From NCBI GenBank assembly GCA_024244665.1, contig JAAEOI010000366.1, positions 1-36,997 of the forward strand: a stretch of 36,997 bases of DNA. The letters run 5' to 3'. Both the position numbers and the translations under genes were made by a program. Under the pieces are notes generated by a model. That model was not told the origin of the DNA. It searched no databases and was given only the letters and a program-made list of their open reading frames with translations. Positions 16,729-28,000 of the stretch are shown here, piece after piece (positions within the stretch are counted from its first letter, which is position 1; each line of letters starts with the position of its first letter). The stretch is from Bacteroidota bacterium (GTDB taxonomy: Bacteria > Bacteroidota > Bacteroidia > Bacteroidales > GCA-2748055).

Positions 16729-18270
16729 ATGAAGAAAAGAACCGTCATATGGCTTTTCGCAATAGCAGTTATCCTTCTGATCAGTTGTCAGGAGGAGAAA
16801 GAATTGACACTCTTCGTCTCGATTGAAGAACAATCTATCGGTGCCTACCTGGAGGAGAACAGGGATACCTACAGCCTTTTTTATGAAGTGGCCAAAAAGG
16901 CCGGCATCCTGGAACCACTAAAATTATATAATCCTTATGGAGATGGAAGATTCACGCTTTTCCTTCCTGGAAATGATGCATTTGAGGAATTTATATCCCA
17001 ATCGGATTTCGGATCGGTTGATGACCTTATCAACAACCAGGACGTTTTGGAAATTCTTGCCCGCTATCATGTGGTAGCCAGCAGTTTTAAATCCGCCGAC
17101 TTTCCATTTGGAAGCCTTGGAGATTCAACCTTTACCGGGGAATACCTCTATATGGGATTTGACGAAGAGCTCAACTACCGGGTTAATAATGGTGTAGATA
17201 TTGTCCAACTGGACCTGGAACTTTCCAATGGGTATATACATATTGTGGATGGCGTACTTGAACCCATTATATCCAACAGCTATGAATACCTGCTTGAGAG
17301 AGAGGAATATTCGGTCATAACAGAACTGTTTGAAATCACTGGACTCACAGATACCATGGGAATTTTCCGAACCACTGAAACAGGAAAAACCATCAGAAAT
17401 TACTATACCCTCTTTGTGGAAACCGACGAGGTATTTGCAAGGTTCGGCATTCATAATATCGATTCCCTTATTACCCGGTATGCTACCCCGGGTCTGGAGT
17501 ATACCGATCCGGAAAACGGACTCTACCAGTATGCTGCCTATCATATGCTGGAGGGGGGACATGCCATCAACGATTTTGAAGATGTCGGTCCATTTGTCAC
17601 TTATGCCTATAACCCGGTATCCATTGATGCAACCCAGGATATTATTATCAATAAGGGCATCCCGGTATTCGATACCATTGTGGTTGCAGGAGATACCATT
17701 CCGCTGAATTATATCCGGGTGGACCTTTACAACAGCAATGGCTTTTCATTAAACGGACCGGTTCACACCCTCAGGGACCCGATGGTGATCCAGAAACCAA
17801 CCGGCGCCTACGAATTCCAATTTTACAATGAACCTGTCATCCTGGAGAATATGCAGGATGAGACTGTATCTCCCCTGGAATTTACCAACCCCTCAGAGAT
17901 GGTTAACTTATCATGGACGGGGGTTGAATCGATCTACTACCTGGCGGGTATAAACGGACCCACAAACCAGGATTGTCTCTTTATGTTTGGAAATTTCACA
18001 CTGGAATATACAACACCCAACGTGGCATCCGGAGCTTATGAGATCTGGTTGAGAATAAACAGGGGGAGCCAGTCACCACAGATAAAACTATTTATTGACG
18101 GAATTCAGCAACAATCGATTGTGGACTTAACACTTGGCCGGTCGGGATTCAGATCCATTCAATTCGGGAACAGGAGATTTGAAGATTTCGGTCCCCATAC
18201 CATAAGAATTGAAACGGTTGTGGGTGGAGAGTTATACTGGGACTGGATTCAGTTCAGACCGATAAATTAA
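16729..18270 (+). CDS. FAS1 (fasciclin) lipoprotein with C-terminal beta-sandwich
   Basis: 513 residues. Lipoprotein signal with Cys20 (LLISC), followed by QEEKE, an acidic run after Cys typical of Bacteroidota surface lipoproteins. FAS1 unit 1 spans about 35-180 (YSLFYEVAKKAGIL, FTLFLPGNDAFEEF, ILARYHVV, NGYIHIVDGVLEPI); unit 2 spans about 185-300 (YSVITELFEITGL, YYTLFVETDEVFARF). From about residue 390 comes a beta-sandwich (FTLEYTTPNVASGAYEIWLRIN, then IKLFIDGIQQQ and HTIRIETVVGGELYWDWIQFRP) of the kind seen in carbohydrate-binding and jelly-roll domains. A role in binding glycan at the cell surface with the adjacent SusC/SusD is likely but unproven. It lies 3 bases after SusD and 28 bases before another FAS1 gene. 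Confidence 0.85.
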   Translation: MKKRTVIWLFAIAVILLISCQEEKELTLFVSIEEQSIGAYLEENRDTYSLFYEVAKKAGILEPLKLYNPYGDGRFTLFLPGNDAFEEFISQSDFGSVDDLINNQDVLEILARYHVVASSFKSADFPFGSLGDSTFTGEYLYMGFDEELNYRVNNGVDIVQLDLELSNGYIHIVDGVLEPIISNSYEYLLEREEYSVITELFEITGLTDTMGIFRTTETGKTIRNYYTLFVETDEVFARFGIHNIDSLITRYATPGLEYTDPENGLYQYAAYHMLEGGHAINDFEDVGPFVTYAYNPVSIDATQDIIINKGIPVFDTIVVAGDTIPLNYIRVDLYNSNGFSLNGPVHTLRDPMVIQKPTGAYEFQFYNEPVILENMQDETVSPLEFTNPSEMVNLSWTGVESIYYLAGINGPTNQDCLFMFGNFTLEYTTPNVASGAYEIWLRINRGSQSPQIKLFIDGIQQQSIVDLTLGRSGFRSIQFGNRRFEDFGPHTIRIETVVGGELYWDWIQFRPIN

Positions 18271-18298
18271 CACATAAAGCTGATAAACGAATTTTGAA

Positions 18299-19957
18299 AT
18301 GAACAGGTTCGCAACAATACTGATTATTCTGGGAGGATTATTCCTTGCTACATGTGAGAATCCGTGGGATGATCATTATAAAACGGATATCTCCTATGTG
18401 GATCGAACCATCTGGGACGAGATTCAATCGAATCCTGAATATTCCCGGTTTGCCACCCATATTGAGGAGTTTGGCCTGGATTGGTATTTCCAGAATTCTG
18501 ACACCCTGATCAGTACCAAAACACTCTTTGTCCCAACAAACAGTGCACTTCAGATCTACTCTGACGGAGAAGGAGTCGTTACAGAATCGCTAATTCTCTA
18601 TCACCTTATCAAGTCCTATTTTCTGCTATCCAATGTAAAACACAACTTAAAATCACTCACCCAGAACAGCAAGTTCCTCTATTTCGAGAACCAGAACGGG
18701 ACATATTTAGTCGACGGCATTAACCTGTCCCCGTTTCCTGCAAGGTTCAGGGATGGAATTATATACCCAATGGAAGAGGTCCTGGAACCGAAACAGAGCA
18801 TTGCCGAATACCTGGATGAAAATGCCGAATATTTCAGCACCTATATCAACTCGTTCGATACGATCCTGATGGATTACGCCAACAGTGAAATCATCGAAAT
18901 TGACCTTGAAAACGATCTGATTATTTATGATTCTGTCTATACCATATACAATGAGTTCAAGACAAAATATTTCGATGTGGATTATAATACACGGGATACC
19001 TTTGCCACACTGCTTCTCTATACCGATGAGCAGTTTTACGATGCCATGGATGTGGTTGCGGAGGATCTTGGTTATCCATCGGGAGCTGATCTTCCCGTTA
19101 AATGGATTGAGGAGGTCTATTTCGGGTACTATCTGGAAACTGCCTTTTTTAATGGATTATTGACCTATGAAGACTTTTCGGGGGAATCGGTGGTCAACAT
19201 ACTGGGAGACACTGTGGAGGTTGATCATCTGAATCTTAACTCTGATCAGGTAATCCTCAGCAATGGTTTGATCTATCACTACCTGGACCTTTTCATCCCG
19301 GAGGAACTCTATAAAAGTGAGGCTAAAACTGAAGGTGAAGCACTGGTTTATCAGGATGTAGATGGAAAACTGACATTTCACAACGGCATCAACGTCACAT
19401 ATAAAGATCAATCGGGGAACAACCTGGACCTGACTGGGAACATTAACTATGTCCTGGGGGCATCCGACATTGCATCCAACGACTCCGCCATTCAGGTCAC
19501 CATCAGTTCAAACTTCAACGGCACCTTCGAACTGGAAGTGCCCATTGTCAATGTATTCCCGGGCAGGTATACGCTTGACTGGGCTGGCTTCAGCACCGTT
19601 TCAGGTGTATACAACGTATATATAAATGATAGCCTCATCTATACCAGGTTACCCTTTGAGCCGGCAAGCAATCCGGGATCCCTGATATCTGAGTTTGATA
19701 CCTATAACTTCGGAAGTTTTACCCTGGATGATCTGACGGCTCATGAGGAGGGGGTGGACTGGGCAAAACTCCGCGCCTCAAACAGTTTATGGAATATCAA
19801 TGAGTTTTACGTGGAGAGCGATCCAACAGACCCTGATGAGTATTACATCAAGGAGTTTGGTGATGCAATCGTGAGGTTTGAATTTATCAGTTCCAGTCCG
19901 TCCAACTTAAGCAGCACAGGCATTGTCATTGATTATTTGAATCTACGGCAACGTTAA
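18299..19957 (+). CDS. FAS1 (fasciclin) lipoprotein with C-terminal beta-sandwich (second of the pair)
   Basis: 552 residues. Lipoprotein signal with Cys19 (FLATC), then ENPWDDHY, an opening common in Bacteroidota FAS1 lipoproteins. FAS1 unit 1 includes YSRFATHIEEFGL, TLFVPTNSALQIY and ILYHLIKSYFLL, and closes with DGIIYPMEEVLEP; unit 2, about residues 165-340, is more diverged (FATLLLYTDEQFYDAM, NGLIYHYLDLFIPEELY). From about residue 380 there is a beta-sandwich (VTISSNFNGTFELEVPI, RYTLDWAGFSTVSGVYNVYINDSLIY, ending IVIDYLNLR), similar in layout to the previous gene. The two may be distant paralogues with different ligands. It lies between that gene and the second SusC (20 bases), so it could serve either transporter. 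Confidence 0.83.
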   Translation: MNRFATILIILGGLFLATCENPWDDHYKTDISYVDRTIWDEIQSNPEYSRFATHIEEFGLDWYFQNSDTLISTKTLFVPTNSALQIYSDGEGVVTESLILYHLIKSYFLLSNVKHNLKSLTQNSKFLYFENQNGTYLVDGINLSPFPARFRDGIIYPMEEVLEPKQSIAEYLDENAEYFSTYINSFDTILMDYANSEIIEIDLENDLIIYDSVYTIYNEFKTKYFDVDYNTRDTFATLLLYTDEQFYDAMDVVAEDLGYPSGADLPVKWIEEVYFGYYLETAFFNGLLTYEDFSGESVVNILGDTVEVDHLNLNSDQVILSNGLIYHYLDLFIPEELYKSEAKTEGEALVYQDVDGKLTFHNGINVTYKDQSGNNLDLTGNINYVLGASDIASNDSAIQVTISSNFNGTFELEVPIVNVFPGRYTLDWAGFSTVSGVYNVYINDSLIYTRLPFEPASNPGSLISEFDTYNFGSFTLDDLTAHEEGVDWAKLRASNSLWNINEFYVESDPTDPDEYYIKEFGDAIVRFEFISSSPSNLSSTGIVIDYLNLRQR

Positions 19958-19977
19958 CAGATACAATGTAGAAGCAT

Positions 19978-22900
19978 ATGACAAAAATTCAAATAGCACT
20001 AATTTTCCTTCTACTCTCCTGGAACCTGTCCTCAGCGGTGGTTTTGGCCCAGGACTCTCTATCCATTTCGGGAAGGGTCCTGTATAATAAAGGTGTGCCG
20101 GTACCGAATATCTCCATTTCCATAGAGAATGAAAATATCAGCCCGGAATTCACTGATTCATCCGGAAGGTTTTCACTGCTTGCATCCACTACGAATAGCT
20201 GGCTTATGATAAGCCCTGCCCATACATATAAACCACAACGCATCTATATTGGAAAGCAGACATCTTTTGAAATCTACCTGACAGAAAACGAAAATCCAAG
20301 TGGCTACGATCAGATCAATACCCATATGGGATCAATCAACAGAAGGGATGTATTGAGTTCTGTAACCCATCTTGACAACAACAATTTTACAAATTTTGGT
20401 TACGCCTCTATTGAACAGTATATGCAGGGATCCATGAGCGGATTGTACCATATCAATCAGACTGGTACACCGGGTTCTGGAAGTTTCACATCCGTGAGGG
20501 GTGCCAATTCAATTTATGCTTCAAACCAGCCACTCTACATCATTGATGGAGTGATCATGGAGAATCCGGGAATCTATACCAACCTGATTGGGGGATTTAA
20601 CTACAACCCCATTGCATCCATAAAACCTGAAGATGTCTCCTCTGTTACACTGCTAAAAGATGGTTCTGCCACGGCAATTTATGGGTTAAAAGGAGCAAAT
20701 GGTGTGATCATCATTGAAACCCTCCATACCGAAGATACAGAGACAAAAATCAATTTTACTGCCCACACCGGCATCGCCATAAAACCGGTACAGATGCCAC
20801 TTCTGGATGCAGACCAATACAGAAATTATGCGCATGAGCTGCTACAATCGGTGAATTTCCCGGAGGAGAACATCCAGGCCAGCTATCCCGGACTGCTCAT
20901 TGATGAAAATTCAGACAATACCTACGATTATGCGCACAATACAGACTGGCAGAAGGAGATGTACCAGCATGGCAGGACTTCCAATGCCTATCTCTCTATT
21001 CTGGGTGGAGATGCGGTAGCCAAGTATGGCATTTCATTCTCATTTGACAACTATAAAGGGATTGTGGACAATTCGGATTTCAGGCGCCTTGGAATAAGGT
21101 TGGTGGGAGATATCAATGTCCTGCCAAAAGTGAAGCTTTATGTGAATGCCTATCTGAATACTGCCCTGGAAAACCAGGTGGAAGATATGACAAACCAGCA
21201 GGTTAGTCCACAATATGTAGCCATGGCCAAACCCCCTGTCCTTGGCCCATATGTGTATGACAAGTTTGGCAACCCTACCAACCAGCTAATGGATCCGCTG
21301 GAGTATAACATCAGCAATCCCATTGCTGTTTCGCAAGGCTATATTGGGGAGGTGAACAATACCCGGATCCTGGCCACATTCAGGGTGGAAGGCGAGCTTA
21401 CCAATCGCCTGAATATCAAATCGCTATTATCACTTAACAAGAGCAATCTGACCGAAAAAGTCTACCTCCCTAATATTGGTGTAGCTCCTTATGAGAATGG
21501 GGAGATAAACAATATCTCAAAACGATCTCATAACAGGCTAAATGCACTCTATAACAACACCTATCTGGAATATTCCAACAACAACTCTGGTGCCCATAAT
21601 CTCTACATTACTTCAGGTGTCAGGCTCAGTAGTACAAACCTTCAGACTGATCTGCGGATGGCAAAAAATCTGCCTGAGAACGATGCAGTAAGCAATCTTG
21701 ATGCCGGCGAGAACAGCATGAGGGCGCTGGACGGCGACTCACCCGTATGGACATGGATTTCGTTCTATACCAGTGGCCGGTATGTATTCAAAGACAGATA
21801 TTTTCTGGATGCTGTGGTAACCCTGGACGGATCCTCAACCGTTGGAAAAGAGGCTGAAGGATTGGTATACCTTGGAGAACAACCCTATGCGCCCTTCTAC
21901 TCCATTGGTGGTGCATGGCGCATTTCAAATGAGGGTTTCCTGTCCGGTCTGTCCCGCCTGGATGAACTGAAATTCAGAATCTCCTATTCCGTATCAGGGA
22001 ACGATGACATAGGCCCCTATTCAGCCCTTGATTATTATAACCAGGTACTATACCGGACTGTGACCGGAATCGTACCGGGCAGAACCAGTAACCTGGGACT
22101 GATGCATGAGACCATGTCCATGATAAACATTGGAACCGATCTGAGTATGTTTGGAGAGAAACTAAAGTTGTCCATAAATGCTTTCGAAAACAGGACAGAT
22201 AACCTTTTCCTTAAAACCCGGGCAGAGGGCTGGATCTGGGATGACTTGCTGGCAAGAAATTCAGGAAGTTCAACGACCAGGGGAATTGAACTTGAAGCCG
22301 GTACATTTTTCAGGATGGGAAGAAACTTCACCTTTAGCTCTGCCATAAACATCACCAGCCTGAATTCCACAATCAATGAGATCTATAAAGACCAGGTGGT
22401 GATTCCCATCGATGGCGGCCAACTGCTCTATCAATCAGGATCCAGGTATCCACAGTTCTACGGTTATCTCTTTGAGGGTGTATATTCCACTTCAGAAGAG
22501 GCAACAGAGGCCAGTCTTGTCAATAGCGCAAATATCCCCTTTCGGGCGGGCGACGCGAAATTCAAAGACATTTCCGGTCCCAACGGCGAGCCTGACGGAA
22601 AGATTTCAGATTTCGACAAAACCAGTTTCGGCTCTCCTTTTCCTGACCTGTATGGAGGAATGTTTAACCGGTTTACCTACAAAAGATGGATGGTTGAGAT
22701 CAACCTGCAATTTGTCTCCGGAAATGAACTGTTTAACTATCGAAGATACCTTTCAGAGAATATGACTGATTTTTCCAACCAGTCGCTGAATGTGGAACAA
22801 CGGTGGAGACAGGAGGGTGATCTAACGGATACACCCCGGGCCCTGCTGCATGACCAGGTGGGGAATTCAGCCTTCTCTTCCCGTTGGATCGAGGATGGTT

Positions 22901-23127
22901 CATACATCAGGTTGAAGAGTGCAGCAATCCGCTATATCATACCAGATGAATTCGGACTGTTTCAGAGTGCCGAGTTCTATCTGACAGGAACAAACCTTTT
23001 TACATTCACAAACTATCTGGGAGACCCGGAAGTGGGGAGAGGATATCAGAATTATCAGCAAGGAATCGATTATGGCCTGCTACCCAGCGCCAGAACAATT
23101 ATTCTGGGCGTAAAACTGGGACTGTAA
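19978..23127 (+). CDS. susC: SusC/RagA-family TonB-linked outer membrane transporter (second copy)
   Basis: 1049 residues, ATG at 19978. Signal peptide about 1-25 (IALIFLLLSWNLSSAVVLAQ). A carboxypeptidase-regulatory-like domain (SISGRVLYNKGVPVPNISI, TDSSGRFSL) leads into the plug, with GTPGSGSFTSVRGANSIY, PLYIIDGVIM and LLKDGSATAIYGLKGANGVII. The remaining sequence is a TonB-dependent barrel with typical pieces (YFLDAVVTLDGSSTVG, FRISYSVSGNDDIG, GDAKFKDISGPNGEPDGKI) and ends in ILGVKLGL. It differs widely from the first SusC, so the two probably import different products of the same or related polysaccharides. It is followed 22 bases later by its SusD partner. The symbol is a family name. 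Confidence 0.95.
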   Translation: MTKIQIALIFLLLSWNLSSAVVLAQDSLSISGRVLYNKGVPVPNISISIENENISPEFTDSSGRFSLLASTTNSWLMISPAHTYKPQRIYIGKQTSFEIYLTENENPSGYDQINTHMGSINRRDVLSSVTHLDNNNFTNFGYASIEQYMQGSMSGLYHINQTGTPGSGSFTSVRGANSIYASNQPLYIIDGVIMENPGIYTNLIGGFNYNPIASIKPEDVSSVTLLKDGSATAIYGLKGANGVIIIETLHTEDTETKINFTAHTGIAIKPVQMPLLDADQYRNYAHELLQSVNFPEENIQASYPGLLIDENSDNTYDYAHNTDWQKEMYQHGRTSNAYLSILGGDAVAKYGISFSFDNYKGIVDNSDFRRLGIRLVGDINVLPKVKLYVNAYLNTALENQVEDMTNQQVSPQYVAMAKPPVLGPYVYDKFGNPTNQLMDPLEYNISNPIAVSQGYIGEVNNTRILATFRVEGELTNRLNIKSLLSLNKSNLTEKVYLPNIGVAPYENGEINNISKRSHNRLNALYNNTYLEYSNNNSGAHNLYITSGVRLSSTNLQTDLRMAKNLPENDAVSNLDAGENSMRALDGDSPVWTWISFYTSGRYVFKDRYFLDAVVTLDGSSTVGKEAEGLVYLGEQPYAPFYSIGGAWRISNEGFLSGLSRLDELKFRISYSVSGNDDIGPYSALDYYNQVLYRTVTGIVPGRTSNLGLMHETMSMINIGTDLSMFGEKLKLSINAFENRTDNLFLKTRAEGWIWDDLLARNSGSSTTRGIELEAGTFFRMGRNFTFSSAINITSLNSTINEIYKDQVVIPIDGGQLLYQSGSRYPQFYGYLFEGVYSTSEEATEASLVNSANIPFRAGDAKFKDISGPNGEPDGKISDFDKTSFGSPFPDLYGGMFNRFTYKRWMVEINLQFVSGNELFNYRRYLSENMTDFSNQSLNVEQRWRQEGDLTDTPRALLHDQVGNSAFSSRWIEDGSYIRLKSAAIRYIIPDEFGLFQSAEFYLTGTNLFTFTNYLGDPEVGRGYQNYQQGIDYGLLPSARTIILGVKLGL

Positions 23128-23149
23128 AAGCATCGATATAAGAAGAAAT

Positions 23150-25051
23150 ATGAGAAGGATTTTATTCCAATATAACCCAGAGAATCTCAAAATACCTTTG
23201 AAGTTCTCCAAAGCAATCTCTACCGGGTTGCTACTACTGGTAATCTGGGTTACCGGTTGTGAGAAGTACCTTACACCCGATCAGCTGAATATAGCCAGAA
23301 CCGATGAGATCTTCGAAGAGTGGGATGGATATCGCTCGGCCGGACTGGGCCTTTATGCCCTTCAACAGAATCTGGTAGATCAGCTCTTTGTACTTGGAGA
23401 GGTGAGGGCCGATATGCTGAAACTTACCATGAATGCCACTGCCGAACTGGAAGAGGTGGCCAATTTTGAGTTTAATCCCGACAATGAATTTATGAGTCCA
23501 AAAGGATTCTACAGGTTGATTGCTGCAAGCAATTCTCTGGATCTGAAGATCATGGAGAACAATTCAGCCATATTCCTCAAACTGGATTCGGTGGCCTACC
23601 ATGATATCCCTGAAAATGAACGGAATTATATTGGACTGTATGGTGAAGTGCTCTGCATGCGTGCCTGGGCCTACTTCAATATGGTGAGGATATTTGGCGA
23701 AGTTCCCTATTTTCCTGCTCACCTTAAAACAGAAGAGGAGATCAACCAATACGTGTTATCGGACGTATCAAAAACATTTTTAGATCTTCAGGGAGCCGTG
23801 GATACCTTCTCTATGCAGCTCGAGCAATACATTGGGGAAAACAGGGTGGGAGCAAAATACAATTCAGAGGGGATCGACGATCCTACCTGGAGCATTACCA
23901 GCTGGAATAAATGGGCCTACTATTCCCTGATGGGACAGATGTTTCTTTTTACAGAAAACTACACAAAAGCCCTGGAGTACTTTGAGAAGATTGTATATAA
24001 TAACAGGGACTACTACTATCTGAACCTGAAACAGTATGACGCTGCAGGCCATGAAGAGGATGAACGAAACTACCGCCCCATTAACAACGACTACTGGGCA
24101 GGTATGTTCACCAGTTTTGATTCGGATGAGCATATGCTTGCGGCCTGGTTCAATAAAGAGAGTAAGCAACAGAACCAGCTACAGTATTTTCTGTCAAACG
24201 ATGGGGTTAACATTTACGCCCTTGCCCCTACAGGACGGGCCATTCAAAACTGGGAAACACAATGGCACGACGCCACCTTCGTAAGCGATGCAGTAAATCC
24301 TGAAAACATGTATATGGTTGAACTGGGTGTGCCTGGAGACTTCATCCGGGGCCACGGAGCCTCGTATGCTTACCTCAGGGGTGGCACTATGCTCTCGCCT
24401 GAAGATGTGGATTATGTATTGGAATTGAAACAGAGCGGTCACTTCGAGGAGGCAAAAAATTTCATGACCGGTGTGGATACAGTGGTTTATAAATATTCAA
24501 TGGGCAAGGACCCCTTTGACCTGGATGCGGACTACAGCTTCTTCAGAGCAGGACCACTTCACCTCTACTATGCAGAAGCGTTGAATGCAACAGGTCGTTT
24601 CCGGGATGCGGAAGATGTTTTAAACAGGGGTATTAGCTTTGGCACATCATCAGTGAGTGGAGTACGCAGGCGTGCCTACCTGGCTCACACTGAAAGGATA
24701 AATACCGATCCCATACAAAATCTTGAGGAGGGTCTGGTCATTCTTGATGTCATGCCAATTCATGATCCATTTACCAATCAGATCGTTGGATTCAATAATT
24801 TTGCGGGGCAGCAGACCGCAAAAGCATTTCTGCGCGACAGCCTGATAATCAGGGAACGTGCCCTTGAATGCGCATGGGAGGGTGAACGTTTTTATGATCT
24901 GATCAGGATTGCAGAAAGGTGGGATGATCCCTCATATCTGGCCGATAAGGTTGCGTCAAAGTACCCTGCGCAGCAGCGCGAACAAATCCGGATGCTGCTG
25001 ATGAACAAGGAGAACTGGTACCTGCCCTATTTCAAGTCCTACCAACAATAG
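23150..25051 (+). CDS. susD: SusD/RagB-family glycan-binding lipoprotein (second copy)
   Basis: 633 residues, longer than usual for SusD (often about 500-600). Lipoprotein signal with an unusually long n-region before IWVTGC (Cys37); no other Met precedes the hydrophobic core, so this start is kept. Family marks: CEKYLTPDQLNIA, the helix MRAWAYFNMVRIFGEVPY, YSLMGQMFLFTENYTKALEYFEKI (TPR), and the C-terminal LIIRERALECAWEGERFYDLIRIAERWDDP, ending NKENWYLPYF. The central region about 290-480 has extra loops (rich in Tyr, Trp and Asn) that could shape the binding site. It pairs with the SusC just upstream and is followed after 26 bases by the beta-helix gene. Confidence 0.93.
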   Translation: MRRILFQYNPENLKIPLKFSKAISTGLLLLVIWVTGCEKYLTPDQLNIARTDEIFEEWDGYRSAGLGLYALQQNLVDQLFVLGEVRADMLKLTMNATAELEEVANFEFNPDNEFMSPKGFYRLIAASNSLDLKIMENNSAIFLKLDSVAYHDIPENERNYIGLYGEVLCMRAWAYFNMVRIFGEVPYFPAHLKTEEEINQYVLSDVSKTFLDLQGAVDTFSMQLEQYIGENRVGAKYNSEGIDDPTWSITSWNKWAYYSLMGQMFLFTENYTKALEYFEKIVYNNRDYYYLNLKQYDAAGHEEDERNYRPINNDYWAGMFTSFDSDEHMLAAWFNKESKQQNQLQYFLSNDGVNIYALAPTGRAIQNWETQWHDATFVSDAVNPENMYMVELGVPGDFIRGHGASYAYLRGGTMLSPEDVDYVLELKQSGHFEEAKNFMTGVDTVVYKYSMGKDPFDLDADYSFFRAGPLHLYYAEALNATGRFRDAEDVLNRGISFGTSSVSGVRRRAYLAHTERINTDPIQNLEEGLVILDVMPIHDPFTNQIVGFNNFAGQQTAKAFLRDSLIIRERALECAWEGERFYDLIRIAERWDDPSYLADKVASKYPAQQREQIRMLLMNKENWYLPYFKSYQQ

Positions 25052-25077
25052 ATTTCTCTTCTTAACCCCTGTTATCG

Positions 25078-28000
25078 ATGCTCAATAGACTATTTTTCAG
25101 GTTATTATATGTTGTAGTTTATATCACGATTTGCTCTCCTGCCATTTCACAGAACATCTATATATCCCCTGGTGGAGACGACAGCAATGCGGGTACATTG
25201 AACAGTCCGAAAAAAACCATCCAGGCTGCAACAAATCAACTGAAAGGCGGGGATACCCTCTTCCTGAGAGAAGGAACCTATCATGAAGAAGTATTCCTGG
25301 AAAACCTGCGTGGATCGGTTTCAAACCCGGTAGTTTTCAAAGCCTATCGTAATGAACATCCAATCGTGGACGGCACCGTCGACCTGCAGGATATAAAATC
25401 GGTTGGAGCAGTGTGGGAACTTGCCGCTGATGCCTTTCCAGGCACAAACAATGTTTACAGGATGCAGCTGGAAGAGGACATCTGGCAGCTGTTCGTGAAA
25501 CAGCCCGAACTAATGCATGAACCCAATGCGGTGGGTGGTGAACTGGCCGGATTCAGGATGCAGGTGATCGCCCGGTGGCCCAACGGGAGAACCAACCCCT
25601 GTGATCCCCTTCGCAGACAGGCAGGAAGTCCTGAAGCGGCCGTAAATACATGGTGGTCCTTTAACACCACTTGGGCATTTGCCTCCAGCCCTGAAACAAC
25701 CTATACCACCATCAAAAATGTGCCCACCCGGTTTAACCTGGCCGGCACCGGTAAAAGCTTCTGGGGAGGAACGGCCATCCTCTCCATCATCAAACAGGGA
25801 CCTGCAAATATCCCGGTAGATATACTGGAACATGAAGCCGGATCGGACCTGTTCACACATTCAGGGGTCAGTACGAGCCACGAAAAGTACACCTATCCCA
25901 GCAGCCATGGCCCCAGTTATATTGTCCAGCACCTCCAGGCACTTGATGCTCCCGGTGAATGGTACTATGATGCGGATTCCAAAACCGTATACCTGTGGCC
26001 GGAAGACAACGGTGATCCAAACGGAAGAGAGATCCGGGGGAAAACACAGACCTACGCCTTTGATCTGAAGAACTGTGAATACATTATGTTCAATGGCCTG
26101 GGGCTTTTCGCCACCAGCCTGAGGCTTGATGGTGACCACATCAGCTTTGAGAACGGAGCCATCTCCTATCCCGATATGCCCAAAACACTCCTGGGTATTT
26201 ATGGCCATGAGGTTCCCGCCATCGAAGCAAGTCAGTGCTGGAATTTCACCATGAGAAACTGCATCGTGGAGTATTCCCAGTACCACATCATCCAGGTGAA
26301 AAATGTGGGGAGTGTATTTGAAAACAACTATTTCCACCACCTGGGTATGATGGGCCTCGGTACCACGGGATGCTTTATGAATGTGAACACCTTCAGGTAC
26401 AACACCCTTAAAACCATCGGCCACCGGGCTGCGGTTAAATGCAATTCGAGTCCTGAGGAGGGTCGGATTCAGAGCTGGAACATCCTGGATGGCTGGGGTT
26501 ACCTCTACTCCAACGACGGCGTAGGCTTCCAGACCAGCCAGGGAGGATCTGTGAACTCGGTCAGGGCCTATAACTGGTTCATGAGATCTGATAAGCCGGG
26601 GCATCGTTATGATGGTCCGGAGGAGGGAAAGGGATTCCCCACACTGGGACTCAGCCACCACCTGGTGGGGCTGCGTACCAAATCAGTTTCGACCAATATA
26701 AAGGGTGACTACAACCAGGCATACAACTACCTGGGAATCGAAAGCACCAGTGAGCATGGAAGTATTGCCATCCGCTGGAACCTGGAGACCGGTGAGGGAA
26801 ACAGGAACAGCATACTGCAGAATTGCGCTGCCGATGGCATCAATATCGGAAGATGGCATCCCCTCCCCTGCCTCCACAGCCACAACTGGGATGCCAGTAA
26901 GAAAGGGGGCAACATGCTGGATTTTCACCCGGGAGCTGACCTGCTAGATTTCCGGCCCGAAGCCGACGCCCCCCTAGTGAATGCCGGCACAGAGGTCCCG
27001 GGCATTACAGATGGCTACCTGGGATCGGCACCCGATATCGGAGCCTATGAATGGGGAGATGACACCTACTGGATCCCCGGCTACAGAGGTCCCTCAACCT
27101 CTCTGCCCATTCCATTCCATGGGGCTCAGGGGATGGCCCTGGACAGAGATGTGATATTCAGACACGCATACCAGAGCGACCGGGCCATGATCTATTTTGG
27201 GGTCAGCCAGGACGCAGTACTCAATGCCACACCGGCAGATGCGAAACAACCCGGCGATGCCGACCTTGGTGCGGGCGAAGTGGTATTGATAACTTTAGAT
27301 AGCGGACGGAACATTGTTACACCCACAATGGTTATGGGCAATCCCAACGGGTATGATCCCTCCCCCTATCTCTTGCTTGACGACCCACACACACTCCTCT
27401 CTCCCAATACCTCCTATTACTGGCGGGCTGATGCCGTTGGCAAAGGAGGAGAGGTCACCACTGGAGCGGTATGGAGCTTCTCTACAGGTGAGCAGACCCA
27501 TCTGGTTCAATTCAAAACCTTCAGCAAGAAAGAGGGGATCGTAACCCCGGCCGGAGAGGTTACCATCGTACTGGACAGTGGGGTATTCATTTCCAACAGT
27601 GAAGGTTCCTCATATGGGTTCAGAATAGCCCCGGGACAACATGAATATCGAATGAATAAAAATGGGTTCAGCCCGGTATACGGATCCTTAGGGATCATTT
27701 CTGATACGACCATTTCAGACACACTGGAGTATGAAAATTACCAGGTTTCCATTGAGATACTGGATGTGGATACGGACGATCCGGTCCCTGGCGCCACTGT
27801 ATCTTTCGGGGAAAAGAGTTCGGTGGCGGATGACAATGGAGCGGTTCAACACCCCGGCATCGACTATGGATTCTATGAAATCGTTGCAACTGCAGATGGC
27901 TTCCTTCCTTCGGATATCAGGAGTGTGGAGGTGTTCTCCGATACCACCTTTCAATTCTACCTCACAAGAGATTACCACACCGGATATTTCACCATCCTGG

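Noticed and set aside
25861..26661. Open frame on the - strand (266 codons) inside the large beta-helix gene
   Set aside because: Antisense shadow of the beta-helix domain; no motif and no likely start signal.
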